A stretch of 35,967 nucleotides of DNA from Microcystis aeruginosa W13-11. Its GTDB lineage: Bacteria > Cyanobacteriota > Cyanobacteriia > Cyanobacteriales > Microcystaceae. Below are positions 17,760 to 24,023 of this stretch, in pieces (the stretch's first letter is position 1; the number at the start of each line of letters is the position of its first letter). The translations under genes and the position numbers were made by a program. Under the pieces are notes generated by a model. The model did no database searches. It was not told the DNA's origin and worked only from the letters and a program-made list of their open reading frames with translations. The stretch is taken from assembly GCA_009995705.1 (NCBI GenBank), contig JAADBR010000025.1:1-35967 (forward strand), in the 5' to 3' direction.

Positions 17760-18179
17760 TCAATTCAAGAGGAGAAACAACTTGGTCTGCAAAGTATTAA
17801 CTTCTTTAGCCCGTCTCAAAAATCTGTCATCGCATGTGCAGAAATAATCTGCTTCTGCCTCAACTGAAAAAGCCAAATGCAATGCATCAAGTGGTTTGAT
17901 ACCTGAATTAATAAACACTTGCGCTCGTTCTTCGATTTGCTTATTTGGTTGAAGAAATAAGTTTGCCTTCGATAACACCTCTAAAACATACGATTTTCTT
18001 GGAGAAAGCGTAATTTGTTCAGCTTCAAACATCAAGGCTTGTGAAGACACTAATTCAAACTGTCCAGCTTCCCATAGCGCAATGACATTGAGAATAGCTT
18101 CAGCTTCAACAGCGACTCGAATTTGCGTCTTGGTATCAAGCGGGCGTTGCAAACTGCACATATCAAAATAAATCCTCAT
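17760..18179 (-). CDS. PIN domain-containing protein, VapC-like toxin
   Basis: A 139-residue PIN ribonuclease: 'MRIYFDMCSLQRPLD' with the first catalytic Asp, 'SSQALMFEAEQI' with the conserved Glu, 'GIKPLDALHLAFSVEAEADYFCTCDDRFLRRA' with the second and third acidic positions. All four acidic residues are present, so it should be active. The frame is open six codons further upstream, but ATG at 18179 starts exactly at the first PIN strand. With the small gene downstream it forms a toxin-antitoxin pair inside the cassette that ends at attC1. Confidence 0.83.
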   Translation of the reverse strand: MRIYFDMCSLQRPLDTKTQIRVAVEAEAILNVIALWEAGQFELVSSQALMFEAEQITLSPRKSYVLEVLSKANLFLQPNKQIEERAQVFINSGIKPLDALHLAFSVEAEADYFCTCDDRFLRRAKEVNTLQTKLFLLLN

Positions 18180-18197
18180 AATACAAACTTGCAACAC

Positions 18198-18365
18198 CCT
18201 CTCAAACCAAAAGCTCTAACTTATGAATTGCTTTATATATAGGCTACCAAATTATAGGAATAGCTTGGTAGTCAAAGTATTTCCCAAATCAATCTCCTGG
18301 GCATTTGCCTCTGCTCACACCAAAAGACTGAACTCCGCACACCCCCAAACCCGTATCCACCTCAG
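18198..18365. other. Short stretch with no supported gene
   Basis: Between the PIN gene and the inverted-repeat element at 18366 I see only AT-rich DNA and a small open frame on the plus strand without ribosome site or family match. It probably holds the promoter of the PIN pair. Confidence 0.4.
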
Positions 18366-18488
18366 TATAGAGTCCATTTGGTATCTTTCCCAAAATCCTT
18401 ACCCAGTATGGATTAGAGCGAATTAGCCAAAATACCTGTAATTCTTACCCGTGAAGCATCACAAGAGAGATACCAAATAGGTGCTATA
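18366..18488. mobile_element. 123-bp miniature inverted-repeat element (TA target type)
   Basis: The left end TATAGAGTCCATTTGGTATC and the right end GATACCAAATAGGTGCTATA are inverted copies with three mismatches. Each begins or ends in TA, as expected for elements moved by IS630/Tc1-like transposases. It has no coding capacity. It breaks the methyltransferase fragment read on the minus strand at 18484-18633. Confidence 0.75.
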
Positions 18489-18633
18489 CAGCTCCAAAGG
18501 ATGCATCCGAAAACGGAAAGCCTAAGAGCAGGTTAACCCTCTGAACACGTTTGTCGGAACTGTGAAAATCAATGTTCACCCAATTGCCGGAAAAGCGGGT
18601 TCCACATCCAAAATTAAGTTTATCTGGTCTCAT
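18484..18633 (-). pseudogene. SAM-dependent methyltransferase, N-terminal fragment
   Basis: Reading the minus strand from ATG at 18633 gives MRPDKLNFGCGTRFSGNWVN, then IDF...VQRVNLLLGFPFSDASFGAV and a stop. 'LNFGCGTRF...WVNIDF' is motif I of small class I methyltransferases, and 'PFSDASFGAV' matches the segment that normally leads to '(Y)SSHVLEH'. The gene is cut exactly where the inverted-repeat element at 18366-18488 begins, so only about 49 codons remain and the substrate-binding part is lost. I see no continuation on the far side of the element. Confidence 0.72.
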
Positions 18634-18667
18634 AGTTTGTTCTTCGTTTTCTGTCCCAACTATATAA

Positions 18668-18768
18668 TATACGGAAACTTTCCTTATATTACGCTAAATA
18701 CGCACTTTTAAAAGAATCTTTCCGTATATTACTTTCAAATGGAGTGATCGCAAGAAGTTTTCCGTATA
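18668..18768. repeat. 40-bp-period TTTCCGTATA block, copy A (displaced attI-like arm)
   Basis: TTTCC(T/G)TATA occurs at 18679, 18719 and 18759, exactly 40 bp apart; the first is preceded by its reverse complement TATACGGAAA (18668-18677). The units between are imperfect 40-bp tandem repeats sharing TATTAC and AAGAA. The third decamer runs into the GTTATAC core of attC2. Confidence 0.85.
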
Positions 18769-18851
18769 ACGGTATAAGTCAGCGGCGTGGATTAATCTTC
18801 GGAAAAGACCGATGTATAAGTCTACACGTCCGCTGTACTGAGGTGTTAGAA
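18764..18851 (-). other. attC recombination site 2
   Basis: In cassette orientation it begins TTCTAAC and ends GTTATAC. The arms pair as AGT-A-CAGCGG-A-CGTG against CACGCCGCTGACT, with two unpaired A bases on the same arm as in attC1. Length 88 bp. The last box is fused to the third decamer of repeat copy A, as if an attC had recombined with an attI-like site. Confidence 0.82.
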
Positions 18852-18908
18852 AGTGACGAGCCAAAAGTTAAGTAAACTCAACCTTGGTTGCCAAGCGATC
18901 GTTTTTAA

Positions 18909-19100
18909 ACCTCAACAATCTCGTGGGACGATCGTCTCAAACAAATAAATTTTGTCAACTTAATTTACGATTCTGAAACTAAACTCACCGGGACGATCGC
19001 TTCTGGCAACTATCTCAGTAAACCTAATCTCTGTGCATCCAATGTTTTGGGAAACGGTGAATGTTTCAACCACACAAACGTAAATTCGAGGAACGTCTAA
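18909..19100 (+). other. Open frame antisense to the array, no start codon
   Basis: Sixty-three sense codons run from 18909 to TAA at 19098, which lies in attC3. The product would include 'TISWDDRLKQINFVNLIYDS' and 'LCASNVLGNGECFNH'. There is no ATG, GTG or TTG at its start and a stop lies just upstream. It is the only coding-like sequence in the 330-bp cassette between attC3 and attC2, and runs opposite to the array. It may be the tail of a decayed gene; function unknown. Confidence 0.35.
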
Positions 19101-19183
19101 CGACAAGCTTCACCGGACGGTTATAATACTGTTATCCTAGCCGATAGCGTATACATCCGTTCCGGTGCAAGCGCTTGTTGGGA
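19095..19183 (-). other. attC recombination site 3
   Basis: In cassette orientation it runs from TCCCAAC to GTTAGAC. The arms pair as AAGC-G-CTT-G-CACCGG-A-ACGG against CCGTCCGGTGAAGCTT, again with all the unpaired bases on the same arm. Length 89 bp. It starts 26 bases after the stop of the SnoaL-like gene, the textbook position. Confidence 0.87.
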
Positions 19184-19209
19184 GGCTTTTTAAAGCGGCA
19201 TCATCCAAC

Positions 19210-19830
19210 TTATTTTCCTGTATAAGGCAGTGAAGAGTGGTGCAGAATGATACGCAGCTTACCGTTATCATCCTTAATGAACTGCCAAGTCTTATCTACT
19301 GTCGTGATCTTGCCATCTTTATCGGTGATAATCACATTGCCCATTGTAGTAGCTGTATTACCAGAAATGAAGATCGCTGCATTCTTTATTTCTACTTTTC
19401 GCCAGCCATTCAACGCAAAACCTTTATCCATTGGAAAGGCAGGATCATCTCCTACAAAGTATGCCAAAGCTCCTGCACGGGTGGTTCGGAACGTCTGTGG
19501 AGCCACAGTAAGTGTTGGCTTGAAAAGAACAGCGCCGAACTGGTAACCGTAGGCTTCGTCAATTACTTTTTCAGCCAATGTTTTAGCTGCTTGAATACCC
19601 TTCGTCTCATATATTGTGGAAATAGCCACCAAGGCATCTCCCCAAGCCCTTTGAGCAGCCAAGACTTCACTCTCGGTGATCGCTTTATTGACGACGGATG
19701 TCTTCAGGCTTGAAGGAGATACCCTTGAGTCACTAGTATCTGCAACAGATGGCTGGACAACAAATAGAGCACCCGATACAATTGCGGCTGCAACGAAGAA
19801 TGCTGAAATGCTAGTTTTTAAGATCTTCAT
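19210..19830 (-). CDS. Secreted SnoaL/NTF2-like protein (cassette gene)
   Basis: A 206-residue protein with a clear signal peptide (MKILKTSISAFFVAAAIVSG, cleavage probably after SVADT, near 30). The mature part begins with a helix 'SEVLAAQRAWGDALVAISTIY' and ends in strands 'GWRKVEIKNAAIFISGNTATTMGNVIITDKDGKITTVDKTWQFIKD...RIILHHSSLPY', the cone-shaped NTF2/SnoaL fold seen in DUF4440-type proteins. A catalytic function cannot be read from it. AGGGAGA lies a few bases before the ATG. It is followed at once by attC3 and was probably acquired as a cassette. Confidence 0.75.
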   Translation of the reverse strand: MKILKTSISAFFVAAAIVSGALFVVQPSVADTSDSRVSPSSLKTSVVNKAITESEVLAAQRAWGDALVAISTIYETKGIQAAKTLAEKVIDEAYGYQFGAVLFKPTLTVAPQTFRTTRAGALAYFVGDDPAFPMDKGFALNGWRKVEIKNAAIFISGNTATTMGNVIITDKDGKITTVDKTWQFIKDDNGKLRIILHHSSLPYTGK

Positions 19831-19944
19831 AGGGAGATATTCAAAATTTTCTCACTTATCTTCTCACGAATTGTGGACTCAAATAGCACCAAGTGAATTG
19901 GCACATCAGAGCTTTGTTCCGCAGTAATACCCATTGCCTCATTC

Positions 19945-20070
19945 GCCAGCAATTCTCATTTTAAGGTTTCATGACATTAGAACTCTTGCACCTAGAGGGG
20001 TTAAAATTCTTTAACGAATCTCTAGATCGCTGAAACAACGCAAAATCATTTCAAAATGAGAATTGCTGGC
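19945..20070. mobile_element. 126-bp miniature inverted-repeat element
   Basis: GCCAGCAATTCTCATTTT (19945-19962) and AAAATGAGAATTGCTGGC (20053-20070) are perfect 18-bp inverted repeats around a non-coding 90-bp middle. It cuts the PIN remnant on the minus strand right after 'YKLPA', supplying the last few codons and the stop. No convincing target duplication is visible. Confidence 0.75.
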
Positions 20071-20344
20071 AGCTTATATCCAAGCTCAAGGCTAATTTGT
20101 GATAGTTTTCTTTGGATTTGGGCGTTTGCCATGTGCTTACAATTCCATGTTAGCAGGTAGTCCAAACCATAAACCGTCGCTAGTGCCATGTGTAAGGCAT
20201 CATTAGAGGCTTTGGGGGTAAGTTGCCTTGTTGTAAGAATTCTTGTGCTAGAGCGATCGCTTCCTCGGTTAGATCGAGAAAAATCAAGGACTGTAACAAG
20301 TTCTGTCTTTGCTTTGAAATCGTTGGATCTCCTTCGGCGACCAT
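20046..20344 (-). pseudogene. PIN-domain toxin remnant, frameshifted
   Basis: From ATG at 20344 the minus strand reads MVAEGDPTISKQRQNLLQSL, then IFLDLTEEAIALAQEFLQQGNLPPK. It then needs a shift of frame to continue ASNDALHMALATVYGLDYLLTWNCKH...LELGYKLPAI. 'SNDALHMALA...DYLLTWNCKH' is the conserved C-terminal PIN core with its Asp and Asn/Asp. The N-terminal strand with the first catalytic Asp is missing, the frame is broken near 20225, and an inverted-repeat element removes the end. It starts 29 bases after the attC4 core, so it was the first gene of this cassette. Confidence 0.75.
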
Positions 20345-20372
20345 TGCTTAATCTCCATGACTTAATTTAGCG

Positions 20373-20457
20373 GTCTAACGGCTTAATTGAGCGGCAACAA
20401 ATTTTTCACTCTCAACCAAAATATCACAAGTTTGTCCGCTCCAATGGCGTGTTATGC
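20373..20457 (-). other. attC recombination site 4
   Basis: In cassette orientation it begins GCATAAC and ends GTTAGAC. The arms pair as ATTG-G-AGCGG-A-CAAA against the GCCGCTCAAT arm, with unpaired bases on the same side as in the other three sites. Length 85 bp. It is the attC nearest to intI. Confidence 0.86.
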
Positions 20458-20550
20458 CCGATCGCTTTGGCAATCACTTAATCTTCAAGATCGATATGAT
20501 GTAGCCTGTGTTAGCGTTAGCGTAACGCACGAATTTTGAACATTATATAA

Positions 20551-20576
20551 GGTGCGTTACATTTCATTAACGCACC
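20551..20576. repeat. GGTGCGTTA hairpin repeat
   Basis: GGTGCGTTA (20551-20559) and TAACGCACC (20568-20576) form a 9-bp perfect hairpin. The same arms occur at 35765-35773 and 35818-35826. This is a widespread kind of cyanobacterial intergenic palindrome. Confidence 0.65.
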
Positions 20577-20596
20577 CTACAAGATCGGTGATCGCA

Positions 20597-20727
20597 CTTC
20601 CTTATATTACGCTAAATATACACTTTTTAAAGAATATTTCCGTATATTACGCTCAAATGGAGCGATCAGCAGAAGTTTTCCGTATATCATTCTAAAAAGC
20701 GTGTTATGCCGATTAACGTACCTTTAA
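20597..20727. repeat. 40-bp-period TTTCCGTATA block, copy B, with intI leader
   Basis: Decamers at 20597 (CTTCCTTATA), 20637 and 20677 (both TTTCCGTATA) are exactly 40 bp apart. They are followed by GCGTGTTATGCCGATTA and the leader up to the ATG of the intI remnant. The whole order matches the region upstream of the intact intI. Confidence 0.85.
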
Positions 20728-20819
20728 ATGAACTCTGCGCCACTCCGGAAACTCCTAGACGTAGTGCGTGAAACCATCTGCCTCAAGCACTACTACTAGC
20801 GCACTATCCTCACAGAACA
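20728..20819 (+). pseudogene. Decayed 5' end of a second intI copy
   Basis: ATG at 20728 opens [20 protein letters not shown], then HYY and TAG. The intact integrase starts [20 protein letters not shown], then HYSYRTEQ. After the stop the match continues for about 20 more bases (CGCAC...AGAAC) and ends at 20819, exactly where the haloperoxidase stop codon lies. Together with the preceding 130 bases it is a second copy of the attI/intI-start region, so the haloperoxidase lies between two copies of the integrase start. Confidence 0.85.
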
Positions 20820-22571
20820 TCACAAGACATTGCTGTTGGAATCTACAAGGGTTCCATCGACTTTTATCCTGCCTTGCTGAATTTCTACGATCTTAGGTTG
20901 ACCATCTGCCTTGCGGCTGAAGGTGCGAAACTCAAATTTGGGGCGTTCTGCCAAATCTACTGTAATATCCGCAAGAATCTGTGCTGCGATTGCTTCACCT
21001 AATATCAGGCTGCGGGTGTTGTCAGTACGCCAGTGTACGCCGCCCATGCTTCTTCCCATTGCTACGTTCATGGCAAGTTTGTTCAATTCACCTTCAATAG
21101 TAATTCCCGTAGCGTCGATACAGTTACGGAACCCAACGCCATTTTTGTCCACACCGGTGATGTAAGTTTTGAAAGATTCAGCTTCGGCATAGGGAGCCGA
21201 TTTTTCCATTAGAGTGTCAATCGGTAGCGGCCATACATTACCATTTGAGTCACAATCAAAAGTTTTGAAGTAAGCTTTAAGTACTGTGACACAGGCTCCA
21301 GCAACAGTAGCATGACCTGCCCCATAAGCAGGATGCACGGGGCTTCCCGAAGTGAAAGCCATTGGGAGAAGTAAGGTTTCTTCGCCACTTTCTTCGCCAC
21401 ACTGCTTATTCATCACTTTATTCATTGCTTTCACGGCTTCCGCTGCCTCGGTTTGCGATACCCATTCAGGCAAACCATAGTCGCGCATTGTGCCGCCCAC
21501 CCCGATGTTCTGGACATGAACCAGACCACCATAAGCTTCGGGGCGCAGTCGCAGGTGAACCTGCCATTTTTGATTCCAAACAATCTTCAGGGCGCGAGTG
21601 GCAACCTCTGACACCAGGGCTAAGATGTGTGGGCCACCGAGTGTACCAAAACCGGCTTCACGGTCTGCCAATCGCCCCCCATCGCCATAGGGATTTCCAG
21701 GTGTCCACTTTGCCTTTCCTGAGAGCAAGAGCAAAGCTGCATTGAAGTAAGCTTGGTGAAGCGCATCCTTATGCACGAAGCGAGCAAGATCGCGCATGGT
21801 AGAGATATATCGAACGTTATTTGGGCCTTCGTAGTATCCTGGATCAGCTTCATTGCCTTGTGGATAAGGCATACCATCATCACCGTTGCCGCTGTTTTGT
21901 GCGTTCAGCCAACTGTCAAATTTCGTTAGATAGTTCCTGTCCTTCCGGTATGGAAGCTGTTTTTGATTGATGGTTTGTGTGCCAAAATTAACGTCTCGAA
22001 TGAAAAATTGGCTGACCAATGGGCCAAACTCCTCTCCGGGTAATCCAAGACGAAAGACATTTTCCGGCGTAATTCGATCGAGGGTTCCCGCTGCACCTGG
22101 AACATCAATCCCGGTCTTCAAATGTCCTGCATCTCCAATATCTTGTACCGCCATCTTGAACTTACCCTCAATCTCGGCGGCGGCTTTAGCTACAGACGTG
22201 TTAGCTGCAAATTTGTCAAAAGAAATATCTCTCAAAAGGGCCATCCAGTAAAGTTCTGTCATTTCGGCAGCCGTAGTGTCAGACAGAACAGTGGGAGCAG
22301 GCGGCATATCAAAGCTCGCAGGGTGACGGGTTAGGCGGTCATGAGCCAACCCTGCTTGCGGATTTACGAAAGGGGCAGTCTTCTCACCTGAACCTTTTGA
22401 AACAGAGGCAAATGCCGCCGTTCCTTCTGTCGCAGCGACCAAAATATTGAATGCATTCGGACAAACTTCGCCATAGTCGTTGTGAGGCAAGGTCTTGTGG
22501 AAATTTCCTACGCCAACAATCTCTTCTTCGCCGACTTTGAATTGCCGCTTAGTATCGCCGTTGTTTGCCAT
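20820..22571 (-). CDS. Vanadium-dependent haloperoxidase
   Basis: A 583-residue protein of the vanadium haloperoxidase/PAP2 acid phosphatase superfamily. These enzymes use vanadate and H2O2 to oxidise halides to hypohalous acid. The active-site series is complete: 'WNQKWQVHLRLRPEAYGG' (Lys/Arg, about 332-349), 'SGSPVHPAYGAGHATVAGA' (408-426, with the active His of GHA) and 'AMGRSMGGVHWRTD' (504-517, Arg and the vanadate-binding His). The N-terminal 100 residues are less conserved and no signal peptide is evident. It runs in cassette direction toward attC4, with a decayed intI start immediately downstream. The halide preferred cannot be told from this. Confidence 0.85.
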   Translation of the reverse strand: MANNGDTKRQFKVGEEEIVGVGNFHKTLPHNDYGEVCPNAFNILVAATEGTAAFASVSKGSGEKTAPFVNPQAGLAHDRLTRHPASFDMPPAPTVLSDTTAAEMTELYWMALLRDISFDKFAANTSVAKAAAEIEGKFKMAVQDIGDAGHLKTGIDVPGAAGTLDRITPENVFRLGLPGEEFGPLVSQFFIRDVNFGTQTINQKQLPYRKDRNYLTKFDSWLNAQNSGNGDDGMPYPQGNEADPGYYEGPNNVRYISTMRDLARFVHKDALHQAYFNAALLLLSGKAKWTPGNPYGDGGRLADREAGFGTLGGPHILALVSEVATRALKIVWNQKWQVHLRLRPEAYGGLVHVQNIGVGGTMRDYGLPEWVSQTEAAEAVKAMNKVMNKQCGEESGEETLLLPMAFTSGSPVHPAYGAGHATVAGACVTVLKAYFKTFDCDSNGNVWPLPIDTLMEKSAPYAEAESFKTYITGVDKNGVGFRNCIDATGITIEGELNKLAMNVAMGRSMGGVHWRTDNTRSLILGEAIAAQILADITVDLAERPKFEFRTFSRKADGQPKIVEIQQGRIKVDGTLVDSNSNVL

Positions 22572-22790
22572 AAAGTTAATCTCACTGATTTGAGTAATCT
22601 ATTTGGGTCTGTGATATTCACTCCACCTTTGATAGTACCCTTAGAGGGTGCTTTTCAATACTCAGTAATTTACACAATTAATCTTGGGACTCCCTTTTGC
22701 TCAATCATCCTGCAATAGCTTGGACTTGAGTATTATGAGCGACCTTTAAACTGTATTTGAGCGGGAAGAACGAGTAGCATAATGAGATAC
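22572..22790. other. Leader region between haloperoxidase and attI-like block
   Basis: No gene is seen in these 219 bases. They contain TACCCTTAGAGGGT, a short palindrome (22637-22650), which could be an operator for the haloperoxidase. The haloperoxidase promoter must lie here or in the adjoining attI-like block. Confidence 0.4.
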
Positions 22791-22932
22791 TATACGGAAA
22801 TGTTCCGTGTATAACACCAAATACACACTTTTTTAAGAATTTTTCTGTATATTACTCTTAAATAGAGTGATCTTAAGAAGTTTTCTGTATAATATTAGAA
22901 TAAGCGTGTTATGCCGATTAGTGTACTCTTTT
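22791..22932. promoter_or_regulatory. Candidate attI/intI promoter region: 40-bp-period block, copy C
   Basis: The decamer repeats at 22802 (GTTCCGTGTA), 22842 and 22882 (both TTTCTGTATA), exactly 40 bp apart, preceded by the reverse complement TATACGGAAA at 22791. GCGTGTTATGCCGATTA then leads to the intI ATG at 22933. In an integron attI lies here, beside the 5' end of intI. Candidate crossover cores on the minus strand are GTTATAC at 22809-22815 and TTATAC within the third decamer. Confidence 0.6.
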
Positions 22933-23901
22933 ATGAACCCCCCTCCAACTCGCAAACTCCTAGACGTAGTGCGTGAAACCATTCGCCTTAAACACTACTC
23001 CTACCGCACCGAACAAATATATCTGGACTGGATTAAGCGTTATCTGCTCTTCCATCAGGAAAAACATCCCCGTGAAATGGGGGAAGAAGAGATCAAATCC
23101 TTTTTGAGCCATCTTGCCGTTGAAAAAAATGTTGCTGCTGCCACCCAAAACCAAGCCCTCAACGCCATCCTTTTTCTTTATCGAGAAGTTCTGAAAATTG
23201 AATTGGGAAATATTGGTGAATATTTACGGGCAAAACGCTCCAAACGTCTGCCCACCGTCCTCACCAAGGAAGAAGTGCAAAACGTCATCAAGCATCTCAG
23301 TGGTGTAGAGCATCTTATCGTTCAACTCCTTTATGGTAGCGGGTTGAGATTGGCTGAAGCCCTCAATTTGCGAGTCAAGGATGTGGATTTTGCCCAAAAT
23401 CAACTGATTATCTGCGATATCAAAGGCAAAGAAGACCGCATAACGCCCCTACCCCAACGCATTCAAGCCCCTCTCAAAGAACATCTCCAAATTGTACAAC
23501 GCCTACATGGACAAGACTTGGAAAGAGGTTACGGTTCTGTTTATTTGCCCTCTGCCCTCGCTCAAAAATATCCAACGGCTGACCGTGAATGGATTTGGCA
23601 GTATATTTTCCCCTCCTATACTCTATCCCAAGACCCCCGTTCAGGGGAAACCCGTCGCCATCATCTCCACGAAAGCACCATCCAAAAAGCTCTCAAGCAA
23701 GCGGTTCAGCAATCTGGCGTGCCTAAGCGAGTCAGTTGCCATACCTTTCGCCATAGTTTTGCTACCCATCTCCTGCAAAATGGCTATGACATTCGCAGGG
23801 TGCAGGAATTGCTTGGCCATAAGGACGTGAGGACGACGATGATTTATACCCACGTTTTGGGCAAAGGTGGCAAAGGTGTGAGAAGTCCCCTTGATGATTG
23901 A
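22933..23901 (+). CDS. intI: Integron integrase (tyrosine recombinase IntI)
   Basis: A 322-residue tyrosine recombinase. The N-terminal core-binding domain is IntI-like ('[20 protein letters not shown]', 17-36). Catalytic residues are complete: R139 ([10 protein letters not shown]), H270/R273 ([11 protein letters not shown]), H296 ([10 protein letters not shown]) and Y305 (MIYTHVL). Residues about 205-228 ([17 protein letters not shown], then IWQYIFPS) are the additional patch that separates IntI from XerC/D and phage integrases and lets it bind folded single-stranded attC. ATG at 22933 is chosen over the longer open frame because it matches the IntI length and the decayed second copy at 20728. 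It is transcribed away from the attC cluster, as expected. Confidence 0.92.
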   Translation: MNPPPTRKLLDVVRETIRLKHYSYRTEQIYLDWIKRYLLFHQEKHPREMGEEEIKSFLSHLAVEKNVAAATQNQALNAILFLYREVLKIELGNIGEYLRAKRSKRLPTVLTKEEVQNVIKHLSGVEHLIVQLLYGSGLRLAEALNLRVKDVDFAQNQLIICDIKGKEDRITPLPQRIQAPLKEHLQIVQRLHGQDLERGYGSVYLPSALAQKYPTADREWIWQYIFPSYTLSQDPRSGETRRHHLHESTIQKALKQAVQQSGVPKRVSCHTFRHSFATHLLQNGYDIRRVQELLGHKDVRTTMIYTHVLGKGGKGVRSPLDD

Positions 23902-23917
23902 CTGATTGGTGTTGACA

Positions 23918-24009
23918 GCAGTTACTTTAATAGTGAGGTACGAGGTTTTCGTTTTGGGGAGTCGGTCGTCAATACAAAATTAGGTTACTCTTCATCTTGA
24001 GGAGAAAGG
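23918..24009. repeat. Dispersed ~100-bp repeat, copy 2
   Basis: Matches 911-1010 nearly end to end. It begins 17 bases after the intI stop and ends at the ribosome-site-like AGGAGAAAGG just before cobS. It therefore marks the right border of the integron block and supplies the immediate upstream region of cobS. Confidence 0.7.
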
Positions 24010-24023
24010 ATGCAGTATCTGGA

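Noticed and set aside
18223..18426. 67-codon open frame on the plus strand
   Set aside because: It crosses into the inverted-repeat element at 18366, has no ribosome site and no recognisable family, so it looks like chance.
22482..22718. 78-codon plus-strand frame over the start of the haloperoxidase gene
   Set aside because: It overlaps a well-supported gene in antisense and has no coding signature of its own.
22867..22932. Longer N-terminus for the integrase
   Set aside because: These codons overlap the third 40-bp unit and intI leader; the decayed copy and normal IntI length support ATG at 22933.
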